A stretch of 64,000 nt of DNA, taken from positions 248,181 through 312,180 of the forward strand of contig NZ_JAFG01000003.1 of assembly GCF_000519305.1 (NCBI RefSeq), in the 5' to 3' direction. The notes under the pieces were generated by a model, which saw only the letters and a list, made by a program, of their open reading frames with translations, ran no database searches and was not told the DNA's origin. Numbering within the stretch: position 1 is the stretch's first letter; each line of letters starts with the position of its first letter. Below, piece by piece: positions 37,540-46,499 of this stretch. The translations under genes and the position numbers were made by a program. Source of the stretch: Mesorhizobium ciceri WSM4083 (GTDB lineage: Bacteria > Pseudomonadota > Alphaproteobacteria > Rhizobiales > Rhizobiaceae).

Positions 37540-39185
37540 AGACCGGCGGACAACTTATCGTCGACGCGCTCGAAGCCAATGGCACCGACCGCATCTATTG
37601 CGTGCCGGGTGAATCCTATCTGGCGGTGCTGGACGCGCTGCACGATTCAGCGATCCGCACCATCGTCTGCCGCCAGGAAGGCGGTGCCGCCATGATGGCC
37701 GATTGCCACGGCCGCCTGACCGGCAAGCCTGGCATCTGCTTCGTCACCCGCGGCCCCGGCGCCACCAACGCCTCGGCCGGCATCCACATCGCCATGCAGG
37801 ATTCGATACCCGTCATCCTGTTCATCGGCCAGGTCGCCAGCCACGCCAAGGAGCGCGAGGCTTTTCAGGAAGTGGACTACAAGAGGTTCTTCGGCGATAT
37901 CGCCAAATGGGTGGTCGAGATCGCCGACGCCTCGCGCATCCCCGAATTCGTCACCCGCGCCTTCGCGGTGGCGACATCGGGCCGTCCCGGCCCGGTGGTG
38001 ATCTCGCTGCCCGAAGACATGCTCACCAGCATCGTCGAAGCACCTATCGCCTTGCCGCACACGCCGGTTGAGACACGGCCGGGCGAAGCGGAGCTCCATG
38101 CGCTGGAAAAGCTGCTGGCTAAGGCCAAGCGGCCGTTCGTCATCCTCGGCGGCACGCGCTGGGACGCCGATGCCGTGGCACAGATGCGCACGATCGCCGA
38201 GGCCTGGTCACTGCCGGTCGGCTGCTCCTTCCGCCGCCAGATGCTGTTCGATCATCTGCATCCGAACTATGCCGGCGATGTCGGCATCGGCATCAACCCG
38301 AAGCTGGCGACAGCGATCAAGCAGGCCGATCTCGTGCTGCTGATCGGCGGCCGCATGGGCGAAATGCCCTCTTCGGACTACACGCTGCTGAAAAGCCCCT
38401 ACCCCGACCAGACGCTGGTGCATATCCATGCCGATGCCGGCGAACTCGGCCGCGTCTACCGGCCGACACTGGCGATCAACGCCTCGCCGTCCGCCTTCAT
38501 CGACGCTTTCGCCAGGCGCAAGCCGGCCTCCGCACCCGTCTGGGCAGCCGAAACGCCAAAGCTGCATGCCGCCTATCTCGACTGGTCGACGCCACCGGAA
38601 GGCGGCCCCGGCTCGGTCCAGATGGGGCCGATCATGAACTACCTCGAAAAGATGCTGCCCGACGATGCCATCCTGACCAACGGCGCCGGCAATTACGCCA
38701 CCTGGGTGCATCGCTTCCACCGCTTCCGCCGCTTCGCCACTCAAGGTGCGCCGACATCGGGCTCGATGGGCTATGGCACGCCTGCGGCCGTCGCCGCCAA
38801 GGAGCTGTTTCCGGAGCGCACTGTGGTCGCTTTTGCCGGCGACGGCTGCTTCCTGATGAACGGGCAGGAATTCGCCACCGCCGTGCAGTATGACCTGCCG
38901 ATCGTCGTCGTCGTCGTCAACAACGGCATCTACGGCACCATCCGCATGCATCAGGAGCGCGAATATCCCGGCCGCGTCGTCGCCACCGATCTCAAGAACC
39001 CCGACTTCGCGGCCTTGGCCCGTGCTTATGGCGGCCATGGCGAGACGGTCGAGAAGACCGCCGATTTCGCTCCCGCCTTCGAACGTGCCCGCGCCAGCGG
39101 CAAGCCGGCGATCGTGGAAATCCGCCTCGACCCCGAAGCGATCACGCCGACCAAGACGATGACGCAGATACGCGACAAGGCGTAG
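37536..39185 (+). CDS. Thiamine diphosphate-dependent enzyme (acetolactate synthase-like large subunit)
   Basis: The 549-residue protein has the ThDP three-domain layout: N-terminal Pyr domain with catalytic Glu48 (C-R-Q-E-G-G), a central domain, and a C-terminal PP domain with the G-D-G-C ... N-N cofactor motif. The E-x-x-x-G-x-x-G region resembles acetolactate synthase, but no regulatory-subunit gene is nearby. Together with the CoA-transferase, which it overlaps by four bases, it may form an oxalate-like route (formyl-CoA transferase plus oxalyl-CoA decarboxylase) or process another 2-oxo or acyl-CoA substrate. The pairing is the best clue; the reaction is not settled. Confidence 0.83.
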   Translation: MKTGGQLIVDALEANGTDRIYCVPGESYLAVLDALHDSAIRTIVCRQEGGAAMMADCHGRLTGKPGICFVTRGPGATNASAGIHIAMQDSIPVILFIGQVASHAKEREAFQEVDYKRFFGDIAKWVVEIADASRIPEFVTRAFAVATSGRPGPVVISLPEDMLTSIVEAPIALPHTPVETRPGEAELHALEKLLAKAKRPFVILGGTRWDADAVAQMRTIAEAWSLPVGCSFRRQMLFDHLHPNYAGDVGIGINPKLATAIKQADLVLLIGGRMGEMPSSDYTLLKSPYPDQTLVHIHADAGELGRVYRPTLAINASPSAFIDAFARRKPASAPVWAAETPKLHAAYLDWSTPPEGGPGSVQMGPIMNYLEKMLPDDAILTNGAGNYATWVHRFHRFRRFATQGAPTSGSMGYGTPAAVAAKELFPERTVVAFAGDGCFLMNGQEFATAVQYDLPIVVVVVNNGIYGTIRMHQEREYPGRVVATDLKNPDFAALARAYGGHGETVEKTADFAPAFERARASGKPAIVEIRLDPEAITPTKTMTQIRDKA

Positions 39186-39192
39186 TCCAAAC

Positions 39193-39221
39193 AAAAAAGA
39201 GGCGGTCGCCCGCCCCTTTTT
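39193..39221. terminator. Bidirectional terminator between the ThDP-enzyme and CHRD genes
   Basis: An A-run and AGAGGCGG pair, with one mismatch, to CCGCCCCT and a T-run around a TCGC loop, just after the stop codon. The A-run/T-run ends make it usable from both convergent genes. Confidence 0.8.
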
Positions 39222-39236
39222 GTCATGCGGCTTGCG

Positions 39237-39680
39237 CTATTTCGCGGCCTCGACCTGGCCACGGATTTCGCCGTCCTTGTTGGCCGCAGTGTGCACGTTG
39301 ACATAGTCCTTGCCGGCCATCAGGTCGGCGGCCTGCGCGTCGGTCAGCACAGCCGATCCCTTGATCGGGCTCTTGAGCTTGCCCTTGAACGGGATCGCCA
39401 CCCCGGCGTTTTCACCCATCGCGGCTGGGCCGTGAATATGCCCGGCGGTCGCCGGCCCGCTGAGGCCGGAATATTTGACGTTCCAGCTGAGTTTCTTCGT
39501 GGCCGTGTCGAAGGTAAGAGCTGCGGTGCCCTTGCCTTTCGTGGTCACCGGCGGGTTCTGCTGGGCGCCGTCGAGCGTCGCTTTCAGCTTCACCGTCTCG
39601 GCCAGGGCCGGCGCTGCCGTAAGGAAGGACGCCGAGATGGCCAGTGCCGAAAGCATCGGCGCCAAGGATTGGATACGCAT
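39237..39680 (-). CDS. Secreted CHRD-domain protein
   Basis: The 147-residue protein has a signal peptide (cleavage near A-L-A, residue 26) and a CHRD domain (about 30-143). The domain has A-T-L-D-G-A-Q-Q-N-P-P, A-G-H-I-H-G-P-A and V-N-V-H-T-A-A-N-K-D-G-E-I-R-G-Q motifs. CHRD domains were first seen in chordin, and their bacterial role is unknown; the conserved His residues might bind metal. The start at 39680 gives a clean signal peptide. Confidence 0.88.
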   Translation of the reverse strand: MRIQSLAPMLSALAISASFLTAAPALAETVKLKATLDGAQQNPPVTTKGKGTAALTFDTATKKLSWNVKYSGLSGPATAGHIHGPAAMGENAGVAIPFKGKLKSPIKGSAVLTDAQAADLMAGKDYVNVHTAANKDGEIRGQVEAAK

Positions 39681-39818
39681 GAGAATCTCCGTTTGCTGAT
39701 CACATCCAGCCACGGCTCCCCGGCGCGCGAATGCATCGGCACAAGGCTTATAAGAGCGAATGGCTGCGCGCGAGTAACACTTACGTGCAACCTAATGGAC
39801 CGCGCGATACCGGCGGCG

Positions 39819-41102
39819 TCAGACGGCTGCCAGCGCCTGGGTCAGGTCGGCGATGAGATCATCCGGGTGCTCGACGCCGATGGACAGCCTGACCGTGGTC
39901 TCCAGCACGCCGATGCGCTGGCGCACCTCGAAGGGTATGCCCGAATGCGTCATGGCCGCCGGGTGGCTGGCCAAGGATTCCGTTCCGCCCAGGCTCACCG
40001 CCAGCTTGAAGATCTGCAGGTTGTTGAGAAAGGCGAAAGCCGCCTTCTCCCCGCCCTTGATATCGAAGGAGAAGGTCGAGCCGGCACCAGTGCATTGCGC
40101 TCTGTAGGTGCGGCCCGCCGGCGTGTCCTCGCCCAGGAACGGCAGGTAATGCACCTTCTCGACCTTGGCATGGTCGCGCAGGAATTCGGCGACCAGCCGC
40201 GCATTGTCGTTGGCCCGTTCCATGCGGATCGACAGCGTCTCCAGCGAGCGGCCAAGCATCCAGCAGGAATGCGGGTCGAGTTGCGTGCCGATCGCGCCGC
40301 GCAGCGCCTTGATCGGCTTGGTGACCCCCTTGCTGCCCATGGCGGCGCCCGCGATCAGGTCGGAATGGCCGCCGACATATTTGGTCAGCGAATAAACGGA
40401 GACATCGGCGCCATGTTCGATCGGCCGCTGGAACACCGGGCCGAGCAATGTGTTGTCGCAGACAACGATCGGTGTCGACCCTTGGCTCGCACCGATCTCG
40501 TCAGCGATCGTCCGCATCAGCGCGATATCGACCAGGCTGTTGGTCGGATTTGACGGCGTCTCGATCAGGATGACCGACACGCGGCCCTTGCGCGTTGCCG
40601 CGTCGGCGGCTGCGCGCACCGCCGTCTCGTCGACGCCGTCCGCGAAGCCGACGGCGCCGATGCCGAAACCGGAAAGCGTGCGCGTCAAAAGCGTCTCCGT
40701 GCCGCCGTAAAGCGGCTGCGAATGCAGGATCACGTCGCCCGGCCTGATATAGGCGAGCAGTGTCGTGGCGATCGCCGACATGCCTGATGAAAACAGGATG
40801 CAGGCATCCGTCCCTTCGTAGATTGCCAGACGGTCCTCGACGATCTCGCTGTTGGGATGGTTGAAGCGCGAATAGACCAGGCCGGACGCCGTGCCGCTCG
40901 GCGGCTCCTTACGGCCGGAGGTGTAATCGAAGAAGTCGCGTCCCTCCTCCGCCGACTTGAACACGAAGGTCGAGGTCAGGAACACCGGTGGCTTGACCGC
41001 GCCCTCCGACAGCTGCGGATCGAAGCCATAGCTCAGCATCAGCGTCTCCGGGTGGAGCTTGTGGTTGCCAATATGGGTTTTCGACGGGCGTGGCGCGGTC
41101 AT
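39819..41102 (-). CDS. Cystathionine gamma-synthase/lyase-family PLP enzyme
   Basis: The 427-residue enzyme has Lys241 in [20 protein letters not shown] near 77-84 and F-S-S-G-M-S-A near 104-110. A Gly (Y-G-G-T) stands where methionine gamma-lyases carry an important Cys, so methionine cleavage is less likely than cystathionine or homocysteine chemistry. It is divergent from an Lrp/AsnC-type regulator whose DNA-binding site should lie in the 125 bases between them. The start at 41102 was chosen because the upstream extension lacks protein character. Confidence 0.85.
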   Translation of the reverse strand: MTAPRPSKTHIGNHKLHPETLMLSYGFDPQLSEGAVKPPVFLTSTFVFKSAEEGRDFFDYTSGRKEPPSGTASGLVYSRFNHPNSEIVEDRLAIYEGTDACILFSSGMSAIATTLLAYIRPGDVILHSQPLYGGTETLLTRTLSGFGIGAVGFADGVDETAVRAAADAATRKGRVSVILIETPSNPTNSLVDIALMRTIADEIGASQGSTPIVVCDNTLLGPVFQRPIEHGADVSVYSLTKYVGGHSDLIAGAAMGSKGVTKPIKALRGAIGTQLDPHSCWMLGRSLETLSIRMERANDNARLVAEFLRDHAKVEKVHYLPFLGEDTPAGRTYRAQCTGAGSTFSFDIKGGEKAAFAFLNNLQIFKLAVSLGGTESLASHPAAMTHSGIPFEVRQRIGVLETTVRLSIGVEHPDDLIADLTQALAAV

Positions 41103-41227
41103 GGCTTTTCCTGCCTGTTCGAGTGAAATAGTGAACGGCAATTTATGCGATCCCGTTCCACCAGTCCTTGCTATTTTTGGCCTCGCATGGCTGCATTCCC
41201 GCAACTAATTGCCTGGAGAGACCGAAA

Positions 41228-41686
41228 GTGCAGCAGAAGATAGCCGACGATTTCGACCTGAAAATCCTGCGTGAGCTGCAGGCCGACGCCCGCATCACCA
41301 ACAACGAGCTTGCCGAGCGCATCGGCCTGTCGCCGTCGCCCTGCCTGCGGCGGGTGCGGCGGCTGGAGGAGACCGGCGTCATTAGAGGCTACACCACGCT
41401 GGTTGATCCCTCAGCCTTCGGCTGGAGCATGGTCGCCATCGCCACCATCCGGCTCAGCCGCCAGAACGAAGACGAGATCGTCATGTTCGAGGACGCGATA
41501 CGCGGCTGGGAAGAGGTGCTGGAATGCCACCTCGTCACCGGCTCGCGCGACTATGTGCTGAAGGTGGTGACGGGAAGCCTCGAACAATACGAGCGCTTCA
41601 TCAAGGAAAAGATCGCGCGGCTGAAATGCGTCGCCTCGATCGAAACCAGCTTCGTTATGAACACCATAAAGGAACGGCGCCTCTAG
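41228..41686 (+). CDS. Lrp/AsnC-family transcriptional regulator
   Basis: The 152-residue protein, from a GTG start after GGAGAG, has a winged helix-turn-helix (about 8-60, with I-T-N-N-E-L-A-E-R-I-G-L-S-P-S-P-C) and an AsnC-type ligand-binding RAM domain (about 70-145). Lrp-type proteins sense amino acids. Being divergent from the gamma-synthase-family gene, it most likely controls that gene in response to a sulfur amino acid or related substrate. A terminator overlaps its stop codon. Confidence 0.9.
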   Translation: MQQKIADDFDLKILRELQADARITNNELAERIGLSPSPCLRRVRRLEETGVIRGYTTLVDPSAFGWSMVAIATIRLSRQNEDEIVMFEDAIRGWEEVLECHLVTGSRDYVLKVVTGSLEQYERFIKEKIARLKCVASIETSFVMNTIKERRL

Positions 41687-41707
41687 CATTTCTGCCGGAG
41701 GCGCCGT
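41672..41707. terminator. Hairpin terminator at the end of the Lrp-type gene
   Basis: AACGGCGCCTC (41672-41682) and GAGGCGCCGTT (41697-41707) form a perfect 11-base stem around a 14-base loop, followed by TT. The left arm includes the last codons of the Lrp-type gene. It lies between convergent genes, so it may stop both. Confidence 0.7.
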
Positions 41708-41734
41708 TTCGAGATCGATTGTTACCGGCTAGGC

Positions 41735-42706
41735 TTACTTGACCGCCTTGTCGGTGATGGCGGTGGTGTAGGCGCCGGTCGGCTCCTTGGTGATGATCTT
41801 CTGGTCGAGCAGCGCCTTGGCGGTGCGCTCGTAGGTCGCCGGATCGAGCTTGCCGTCGGCATTGTCGATCAGCTTGGCGACTTCGCTCATCATGCGCTTC
41901 TGGTGGTTCTCGTCCTGGCCGCCGCCGTCCATGACGATGCCTGCGGCTTCGTCATTGTTGTCGATTGCGTATTTCCAGCCCTTCATCGAGGCACGCACGA
42001 AACGCACCATCTTGTCTTCGAAGGCCGGATCCTTGAGCTTGTCTTCCGACGCATAGAGCCCGTCCTCGAGCAGGTCGTTGCCCATCGCCGAGTAGTTGAA
42101 CACGGTCAGCTGTTCCGGCTTGTAGCCGGCGTCGATCAGCTGCCAGTACTCGTTGTAGGTCATGACCGAGATGCAGTCCGCCTGCTTCTGGATCAGCGGC
42201 TGCACGTCGAAGCTCTGCTTCAACACGGTGACGCCGTCCGGGCCGCCTTCGGTCTTCAGGCCGAGCTTGTTCATCCAGGCATAGAACGGGTACTCGTTGC
42301 CGAAGAACCAGACGCCCAGCGTGTGACCCTTGAAGTCGGCTTCGGTCTTGATCGGGCCGTCCTTCGGGCAGACCAGCTCCATGCCGGCCTTCTTGAACGG
42401 CTGGGCGATGTTGACCAGCGGCACGCCCTTTTCGCGGGCAGCCAGCGCACCGCCCATCCAGTCGACGATGACGTCGGCGCCGCCACCCGCGATCACCTGC
42501 TCGGGCGCGATATCGGGACCGCCCGGCTTGATGTCGACGTCGAGACCCTCGGCCTCATAGAAACCCTTGGCCTTGGCGACATAGTAGCCGGCAAACTGGG
42601 CCTGCGTGACCCATTTCAGCTGCAACGTCACCTTGTCGGCGGCCATTGCCTGGAAAGCGGCCAACGACATCGCGCCGGCCAGAACGGGAATAATCAGTCT
42701 TTTCAT
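41735..42706 (-). CDS. ABC transporter substrate-binding protein (NMT1/THI5/SsuA-like)
   Basis: The 323-residue protein has a signal peptide (cleavage near A-M-A, residue 22) and an NMT1-like domain with W-V-T-Q-A-Q-F-A-G-Y-Y-V-A and G-G-A-D-V-I-V-D-W, as in binding proteins for pyrimidine-like or sulfonate ligands. It would capture substrate in the periplasm for the two permeases and ATPase encoded just upstream on the minus strand. GAGGG lies before the ATG. The neighbouring pyrimidine degradation genes suggest a pyrimidine or hydantoin-like ligand. Confidence 0.87.
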   Translation of the reverse strand: MKRLIIPVLAGAMSLAAFQAMAADKVTLQLKWVTQAQFAGYYVAKAKGFYEAEGLDVDIKPGGPDIAPEQVIAGGGADVIVDWMGGALAAREKGVPLVNIAQPFKKAGMELVCPKDGPIKTEADFKGHTLGVWFFGNEYPFYAWMNKLGLKTEGGPDGVTVLKQSFDVQPLIQKQADCISVMTYNEYWQLIDAGYKPEQLTVFNYSAMGNDLLEDGLYASEDKLKDPAFEDKMVRFVRASMKGWKYAIDNNDEAAGIVMDGGGQDENHQKRMMSEVAKLIDNADGKLDPATYERTAKALLDQKIITKEPTGAYTTAITDKAVK

Positions 42707-42746
42707 TTTATTACCCTCTGAAGTTAGTGCCCTAAACCCACCGCCC

Positions 42747-43901
42747 CTATCCACCACGGACAGAGGGATGCCAAAACGTGACGGCTCTTTCGACAAGAGC
42801 GACCACGCCATAAAAGACCGAACCCGCAAGTGCTGCAACTGCGATTTCGGCCCAGACCATGTCGATGTTCATCCGCCCGACCTCGGTCGAGATGCGGAAA
42901 CCCATGCCGACGACGGGCGTGCCGAAGAACTCGGCAACGATGGCGCCGATCAGCGCCAGCGTCGAGTTGATCTTCAGCGCGTTGAAGATGAAGGGAGCGG
43001 CGGCCGGCAGCCTAAGCTTCAGCAGCGTCGGCCAGTAGCCCGACGCATAGGTGCGCATCAGGTCGCGCTCCATATGGCCGGAGGCGGCAAGGCCGGCCAC
43101 CGTGTTCACCAGCATCGGGAAGAAGGTCATGATGATGACAACAGCCGCCTTGGACTGCCAGTCGAAGCCGAACCACATCACCATGATCGGGGCGACGCCG
43201 ATGATCGGCAGCGCCGAGACCATGTTGCCGATCGGCAGCAGCCCGCGCCGCAGGAACGGCACACGGTCGGCGAGGATCGCGGTGATGAAGCCGGCGCCGC
43301 TGCCCACGACATACCCAAAGATCACCGCCTTGAAGATGGTCTGCCGGACATCGGCGCCGAGCACCGGCAGCGAACCGGCGATGCGTGCGCCGATCGCGCT
43401 TGGCGGCGGCAACAGGATGAAGGGAATGCCGGCGCCCCGTGTCACGGCTTCCCAGATGATCAGTATCCAGGCGCCGAAGATGGCCGGGATGATCAGGCGA
43501 AGCGCGGTGCGAGCCCATTTGGCGAAGGGACGCAACGATGACAGCACCGCCACGCAACGCCAGCCGAGCAGCCAGGCGGCGGTGAGCAGCAGGAAAAACG
43601 GCGCCCGCGCCAGACCTTCGAAACCGGCGATGCCTCCAATCAGCAGCCAGGCGACCAGATGCGCGCCGATGAAAAGCACAACAGCTTCGACGATGGACGG
43701 TATTCTGGCCATCGAGATCAAGGCAACAAGAAGCAGCACGCCGAAGATCAGCCAGGTCGTCGCCACATAGGGGTATATCAACGTCCCTGCAGGCTGCGCC
43801 AGTGCATCGACTTTCGGCGCGGCGATCGGGCCGAGCGCCACTGCGATCAGGCACAGCACGATCGCCAGCACCGCTTGCCAGGAGGGTTTCAGCCAGTTCA
43901 T
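42747..43901 (-). CDS. ABC transporter permease, long form
   Basis: The 384-residue protein has about ten membrane helices, with the inner-membrane component signature E-x-x-x-A-x-A-x-G region near the C-terminal third (A-S-G-Y-W-P-T-L-L-K-L-R-L-P-A-A-A-P). The N-terminal ~120 residues form extra membrane segments not found in typical SsuC-like permeases, so this is a longer form of the family. Its first codon overlaps the stop of the other permease gene by four bases (ATGA). Confidence 0.87.
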   Translation of the reverse strand: MNWLKPSWQAVLAIVLCLIAVALGPIAAPKVDALAQPAGTLIYPYVATTWLIFGVLLLVALISMARIPSIVEAVVLFIGAHLVAWLLIGGIAGFEGLARAPFFLLLTAAWLLGWRCVAVLSSLRPFAKWARTALRLIIPAIFGAWILIIWEAVTRGAGIPFILLPPPSAIGARIAGSLPVLGADVRQTIFKAVIFGYVVGSGAGFITAILADRVPFLRRGLLPIGNMVSALPIIGVAPIMVMWFGFDWQSKAAVVIIMTFFPMLVNTVAGLAASGHMERDLMRTYASGYWPTLLKLRLPAAAPFIFNALKINSTLALIGAIVAEFFGTPVVGMGFRISTEVGRMNIDMVWAEIAVAALAGSVFYGVVALVERAVTFWHPSVRGG

Positions 43902-44776
43902 GCCGGCCTCCCGCCCATGGCGCGGTCGACGAGGCGCCCGGCAATGCCGACAACCATGACCAGAAGTGCGGCCACCACCGACCCGGCGACCAGCGCCGAC
44001 CAGATGTCGATGGACTGGCTGTAATAGGCGCCGGCGAGCAGCTTGGCGCCGATGCCGGCGACCGCACCGGTCGGCAGTTCGCCGACGATGGCGCCGACCA
44101 GGCTTGCCGCCACCGCCACCTTCATCGAGGTGAACAGGAACGGCACCGAGGCCGGCACGCGCAATCTCCAGAAGGTTTGCGCACGACTGGCATTGTAGGT
44201 GTGCATCAGGTCGAGATGCATGATCTCGGGCGAGCGCAGCCCCTTCACCATGCCGACAGTCACCGGGAAGAACGACAGATAGGTCGAGATCATCGCCTTC
44301 GGGATCAGGCCGCTGATGCCGATCGCCCCAAGCACAACGATGATCATCGGCGCCACCGCCAGGATGGGAATGGTCTGCGAGGCGATGATCCACGGCATCA
44401 GGCTGCGGTCGAGCGTTGCCACATGGACAATACCGACCGCGATGATGATGCCGAGCGCGGTGCCGAAAGCGAAGCCGAGCAGCGTCGACGACAGCGTCAC
44501 CCAGGCATTGTAGACGAGGCTGCGGTTCGAGGTGATGGGCCGCAGGAAGGTGTTCTCGAAGAAATTCACCGCCACCTGGTGCGGCGCCGGCAATGTCGGC
44601 TTCGGCTGCGACAGCGTCTTGCCGATGAGTTCGCTGAACGTGGAGGTTTCACCGGCACGGCGGTCGAGATCGCGCTGGAACGGCGCGTTGAGGACGACGG
44701 CGAAGACATACCAGAGCACGACCACGCCGGCGAGGATCGAGGTCACGGGAACGAGCTTGTCGCGGAAGGTGTCCAT
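43898..44776 (-). CDS. ABC transporter permease
   Basis: The 292-residue protein has six or so membrane helices and the BPD_transp_1 signature around A-S-R-A-Q-T-F-W-R-L-R-V-P-A-S-V-P-F-L. It pairs with the adjacent long permease to form the membrane channel of the importer. The gap of 331 bases to the ATPase gene is filled by repeats rather than by coding sequence. Confidence 0.9.
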   Translation of the reverse strand: MDTFRDKLVPVTSILAGVVVLWYVFAVVLNAPFQRDLDRRAGETSTFSELIGKTLSQPKPTLPAPHQVAVNFFENTFLRPITSNRSLVYNAWVTLSSTLLGFAFGTALGIIIAVGIVHVATLDRSLMPWIIASQTIPILAVAPMIIVVLGAIGISGLIPKAMISTYLSFFPVTVGMVKGLRSPEIMHLDLMHTYNASRAQTFWRLRVPASVPFLFTSMKVAVAASLVGAIVGELPTGAVAGIGAKLLAGAYYSQSIDIWSALVAGSVVAALLVMVVGIAGRLVDRAMGGRPA

Positions 44777-45107
44777 CTAGCGGCCCTCGCAGGACAGGCG
44801 CCCTCCTCTCCCCAACGGGGAGAGGGTGGCCGGAGCGAAGCGGAGGTCCTTTCTCTTCGTCATCCTAGGGCGAAGCAAGGAGCGAAGCGACGCGGCGCAG
44901 ACCCTAGGATCCATGCCGTTCCCTCTGTGGTTCGCAACGTTGCGGAACACGGCTCCCTTCGCCTCGCTGTGTTGGGTGCGTATTCTCAACCGCTTGCGCC
45001 CTTCGACTGATGTCACGGCATGGATCCTAGGGTCTACGCAGGCCGCTTCGCGCCTGCTCCGCCCTAGGATGACGAAGGCGTGGGTGGCCGCTCGCATGCC
45101 AAGGCGC
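44777..45107. repeat. Repeat-filled gap inside the ABC transporter gene run
   Basis: This 331-base stretch between the ATPase and permease genes holds two elements. A palindromic unit CCCTCCTCTCCCC-AACGGGGAGAGGG sits near 44797-44828. A large inverted pair follows, with a left arm near 44858-44920 and a right arm near 45015-45077, each containing CCTAGG-type cores and G-G-A-T-C-C-A-T-G-C-C. No frame of note is present. The element may have been inserted in the operon after it formed. Confidence 0.75.
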
Positions 45108-45899
45108 TCAATCATCATAACTATGCCCTGCCCGCAGCCCGTCCCGCACGCGCGCTGCGATCGCCAGAAACTCCGGCGTCTCGCGGATGTCGAGTGGCCG
45201 CTCTCTCGGCAGCGTCGATTCGATGATGTCGCTGACGCGGCCCGGCCGCGGTGACATGACGACGATGCGCGTCGACAGATAGACGGCCTCCGGAATGGAG
45301 TGGGTGACGAAGCAGATGGTCTTGTTGGTGCGTCCCCACAATTCCAGCAACTGCTCATTGAGATGGTCGCGCACGATCTCGTCCAGCGCACCGAACGGCT
45401 CGTCCATCAGCAGCAGGTCGGCATCGAAGGCCAGCGCACGGGCAATCGAGGCCCGCTGCTGCATGCCGCCCGAAAGCTGCCAGGGATATTTCTTCTCGAA
45501 ACCAGAGAGGTTGACGAGGTCGAGCGTGCGCTTGATCCGCTCGCCTTGCTCCGCCCTGGACAGGCCCATGATCTCGAGCGGCAACCCGACATTGCGCTCG
45601 ATGGTGCGCCACGGAAACAGGGCGGCGGCCTGAAAGACATAGCCATAGGCGCGTTTCTCGCGCGCCTGCTCTGCTGTCATGCCGTTGACGGAAATCGTCC
45701 CCGAGGTCGGCTTCTCCAGATCGGCGATGACGCGCAGCAGCGTGGTCTTGCCGCAGCCCGAAGGCCCGATGAAGGAGACGAACTCGCCCTTGCCGATGGT
45801 GAGATCGACATTGGACAACGCCTGCACCGGCCCGTCATTGGTCTGGAAGGTCAGTCCGAGTTTGCTTGCCGCGACGACGGCTGGCGAATTCCCCGTCAT
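45108..45899 (-). CDS. ABC transporter ATP-binding protein
   Basis: The 263-residue ATPase has Walker A G-P-S-G-C-G-K-T-T (44-52), Q-loop F-Q-A, signature L-S-G-G-M-Q-Q-R, and Walker B L-L-L-M-D-E-P-F-G. It belongs to the nitrate/sulfonate/taurine/pyrimidine importer group and energises the two permeases and binding protein genes that follow on the minus strand. The start at 45899 fits the usual N-terminus. The region upstream holds three TGGGACA-type repeats. Confidence 0.92.
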   Translation of the reverse strand: MTGNSPAVVAASKLGLTFQTNDGPVQALSNVDLTIGKGEFVSFIGPSGCGKTTLLRVIADLEKPTSGTISVNGMTAEQAREKRAYGYVFQAAALFPWRTIERNVGLPLEIMGLSRAEQGERIKRTLDLVNLSGFEKKYPWQLSGGMQQRASIARALAFDADLLLMDEPFGALDEIVRDHLNEQLLELWGRTNKTICFVTHSIPEAVYLSTRIVVMSPRPGRVSDIIESTLPRERPLDIRETPEFLAIAARVRDGLRAGHSYDD

Positions 45900-45976
45900 C
45901 GGCCGCCGCCTGCCTGTTTCCGTCCCTGCGGCGGCTGGAATCCGATTGCTTTTATCGCGATGTTGTTTTCCACTTA

Positions 45977-46015
45977 CCCTGTCCCATTTGGCCCTGTCCC
46001 ACTGACCTTGTCCCA
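45977..46015. promoter_or_regulatory. Three tandem CCCTGTCCCA-type repeats upstream of the ABC ATPase gene
   Basis: CCCTGTCCCA at 45977-45986 and 45992-46001 and CCTTGTCCCA at 46006-46015 are spaced 15 and 14 bases apart. They lie in the 142-base gap between the divergent ATPase and cupin genes. On the minus strand they read TGGGACAGGG, TGGGACAGGG and TGGGACAAGG. The regular arrangement in a promoter region suggests binding by a protein. Confidence 0.5.
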
Positions 46016-46041
46016 CTCGATCGACGCCCGGAGTTTCCCCG

Positions 46042-46446
46042 ATGTCGCCCAAACCGACTTGTCATCTTATCCGCCCTGAAAGCACTTATGAAGGCAAACA
46101 GGGATTGACCTATTTCGCCGGCATCGCCGCCGAGACCGTCGGCGCTTCCGGCATCTGCATGCACATGCTCACCATGCCGCCCGGCGCGCGCGCCAAAGCG
46201 CATATGCATGAGAGCCACGAGACGGCGATCTATGTGCTCTCCGGCGAAGTCCACACCTGGTATGGCGACCGGCTCGAGCACCATATCGTCGTCAAGGCCG
46301 GCGACCTCTTCTACATTCCCGCCGGCGTGCCGCATCTGCCGGCCAATCTGAGCGGCGCCCCGTCTTCGGCCGTCATTGCGCGCACCGATCCCAACGAACA
46401 GGAAAGCGTCGTCCTGCTGCCGGAACTGGATGCGCTGGTCGGGTGA
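46042..46446 (+). CDS. Cupin-domain protein
   Basis: The 134-residue protein is a single-domain cupin. Motif 1 is A-K-A-H-M-H-E-S-H-E-T-A-I-Y-V-L-S-G-E (residues ~52-70), giving two likely metal-binding His residues and Glu. Motif 2 is G-D-L-F-Y-I-P-A-G-V-P-H-L-P (~91-104). Cupins bind a metal and act as dioxygenases, isomerases or sensors. It is divergent from the importer ATPase gene and convergent with the dihydropyrimidinase gene. A link to pyrimidine metabolism is a neighbourhood inference. Confidence 0.82.
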   Translation: MSPKPTCHLIRPESTYEGKQGLTYFAGIAAETVGASGICMHMLTMPPGARAKAHMHESHETAIYVLSGEVHTWYGDRLEHHIVVKAGDLFYIPAGVPHLPANLSGAPSSAVIARTDPNEQESVVLLPELDALVG

Positions 46447-46499
46447 GGCCAGCATCGACGGGCTAGGATCCCACCGGTCAATTGCCCGAGGTTTGCGCT

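Noticed and set aside
36364..39185. A plain formyl-CoA transferase / oxalyl-CoA decarboxylase assignment
   Set aside because: The CoA-transferase fits, but the ThDP enzyme resembles acetolactate synthase-type sequences, so the oxalate call is kept only as an alternative.
39819..41102. Methionine gamma-lyase assignment
   Set aside because: The active-site cysteine of that group is replaced by glycine (Y-G-G-T), so a broader family name was used.
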